Assembly: GCA_947176685.1 (NCBI GenBank)
Contig: CAMWRL010000108.1
Span: 1-6,221 of the forward strand
Reading direction: 5' to 3'
Length of the DNA: 6,221 bases
Source: an uncultured Ruminococcus sp.
GTDB taxonomy: Bacteria; Bacillota; Clostridia; Oscillospirales; Ruminococcaceae
The first letter of the stretch is position 1; every line of letters begins with the position of its first letter. Under the pieces are notes generated by a model. It ran no database searches. It saw only the letters and a program-made list of their open reading frames with translations, and was not told the DNA's origin. The position numbers and the translations under genes are program-made. This document shows positions 6,048 through 6,221 of this stretch, piece by piece.

Positions 6048-6221
6048 TCTGAAATTTCCTCCCTGAAAGTAATATATTTTGTGTCTGCCCTTAACGGTGC
6101 AAACTCTCTGCCGCCGCCCGTGTAGAACTTTGAGAAAAGTTCAACAAACTGCAATCTGTCCGTGTGGACGTATGCTCCCAAAAGGTTTATAGCCAGATTT
6201 GCGGTATGTCCCAGTATGAAC
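6044..6221 (-). CDS. atpI (ntpI): V-type ATP synthase subunit I, C-terminal end only
   Basis: Subunit I (homologue of eukaryotic subunit a) is the membrane stator that provides the ion half-channels beside the K ring and anchors the peripheral stalks. Only the last 58 residues are in the window; the full protein is usually over 600 residues, so most lies beyond the right edge. The fragment begins FILGHTANLAINLLGAYVHT, the last transmembrane helix. It continues DRLQFVELFSKFYTGGGREF, which matches the conserved end of the family (RLQ-(Y/F)-VEFF-x-KFYEGGG). The Arg at fragment position 22 appears to match the second conserved channel arginine of the family (Arg799 in yeast Vph1), from memory of that alignment. 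The frame reads through from the right edge to TGA at 6044-6046, overlapping the K start codon by 4 nt (ATGA). Confidence 0.95.
   Translation of the reverse strand, partial: FILGHTANLAINLLGAYVHTDRLQFVELFSKFYTGGGREFAPLRADTKYITFREEISE

Noticed and set aside
6044..6066. Small TTTC/GAAA inverted repeat around the K ribosome site
   Set aside because: A 4-bp AT-rich stem is too weak to count as a regulatory hairpin, and such short repeats arise by chance.

Overview
This window is one stretch of a bacterial V/A-type (V1Vo) rotary ATPase operon, read entirely from the minus strand. In the direction of transcription (high to low coordinates) it holds the 3' end of subunit I, then complete genes for K, E, C, F, A and B, and nearly all of D, which runs off the left edge. 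Together these encode most of a rotary ion pump. A and B form the nucleotide-binding hexameric head. D and F form the central shaft, and C couples the shaft to the membrane rotor. K is the rotor ring, I is the membrane stator, and E is one half of the peripheral stalk.

The order I-K-E-C-F-A-B-D matches the Enterococcus hirae ntp operon as I know it (ntpI-K-E-C-G-A-B-D, where NtpG is the F-type subunit). Genes are packed almost without spacing. The seven junctions are 4-nt overlap (I/K), 11-nt gap (K/E), 4-nt gap (E/C), 8-nt overlap (C/F), 10-nt gap (F/A), 1-nt overlap (A/B) and 5-nt gap (B/D). I see no room for internal promoters or terminators, so one polycistronic message with translational coupling is the natural reading. 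No stretch over 300 bases lacks a gene.

Several starts are best placed inside the longest open frames, using Shine-Dalgarno position and family N-termini: A at 3714, B at 1948, C at 4958, E at 5559, and D at a TTG at 572. Subunit K keeps every side-chain position known to bind Na+ in E. hirae NtpK (Leu55, Thr58, Gln59, Gln110, Glu139 here), so the enzyme is predicted to move Na+ rather than H+.

The host is probably an anaerobic member of the Firmicutes, in class Clostridia. The evidence is the bacterial ntp-type operon, strong GAGG-type ribosome sites, and proteins that look most like clostridial and enterococcal V-ATPases. A Ruminococcus-like genus is a guess from overall impression only. 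I found no mobile element, RNA gene, CRISPR array or phage-like sequence, and nothing that looks like a previously undescribed system. This is a well-known machine with a few details worth checking.
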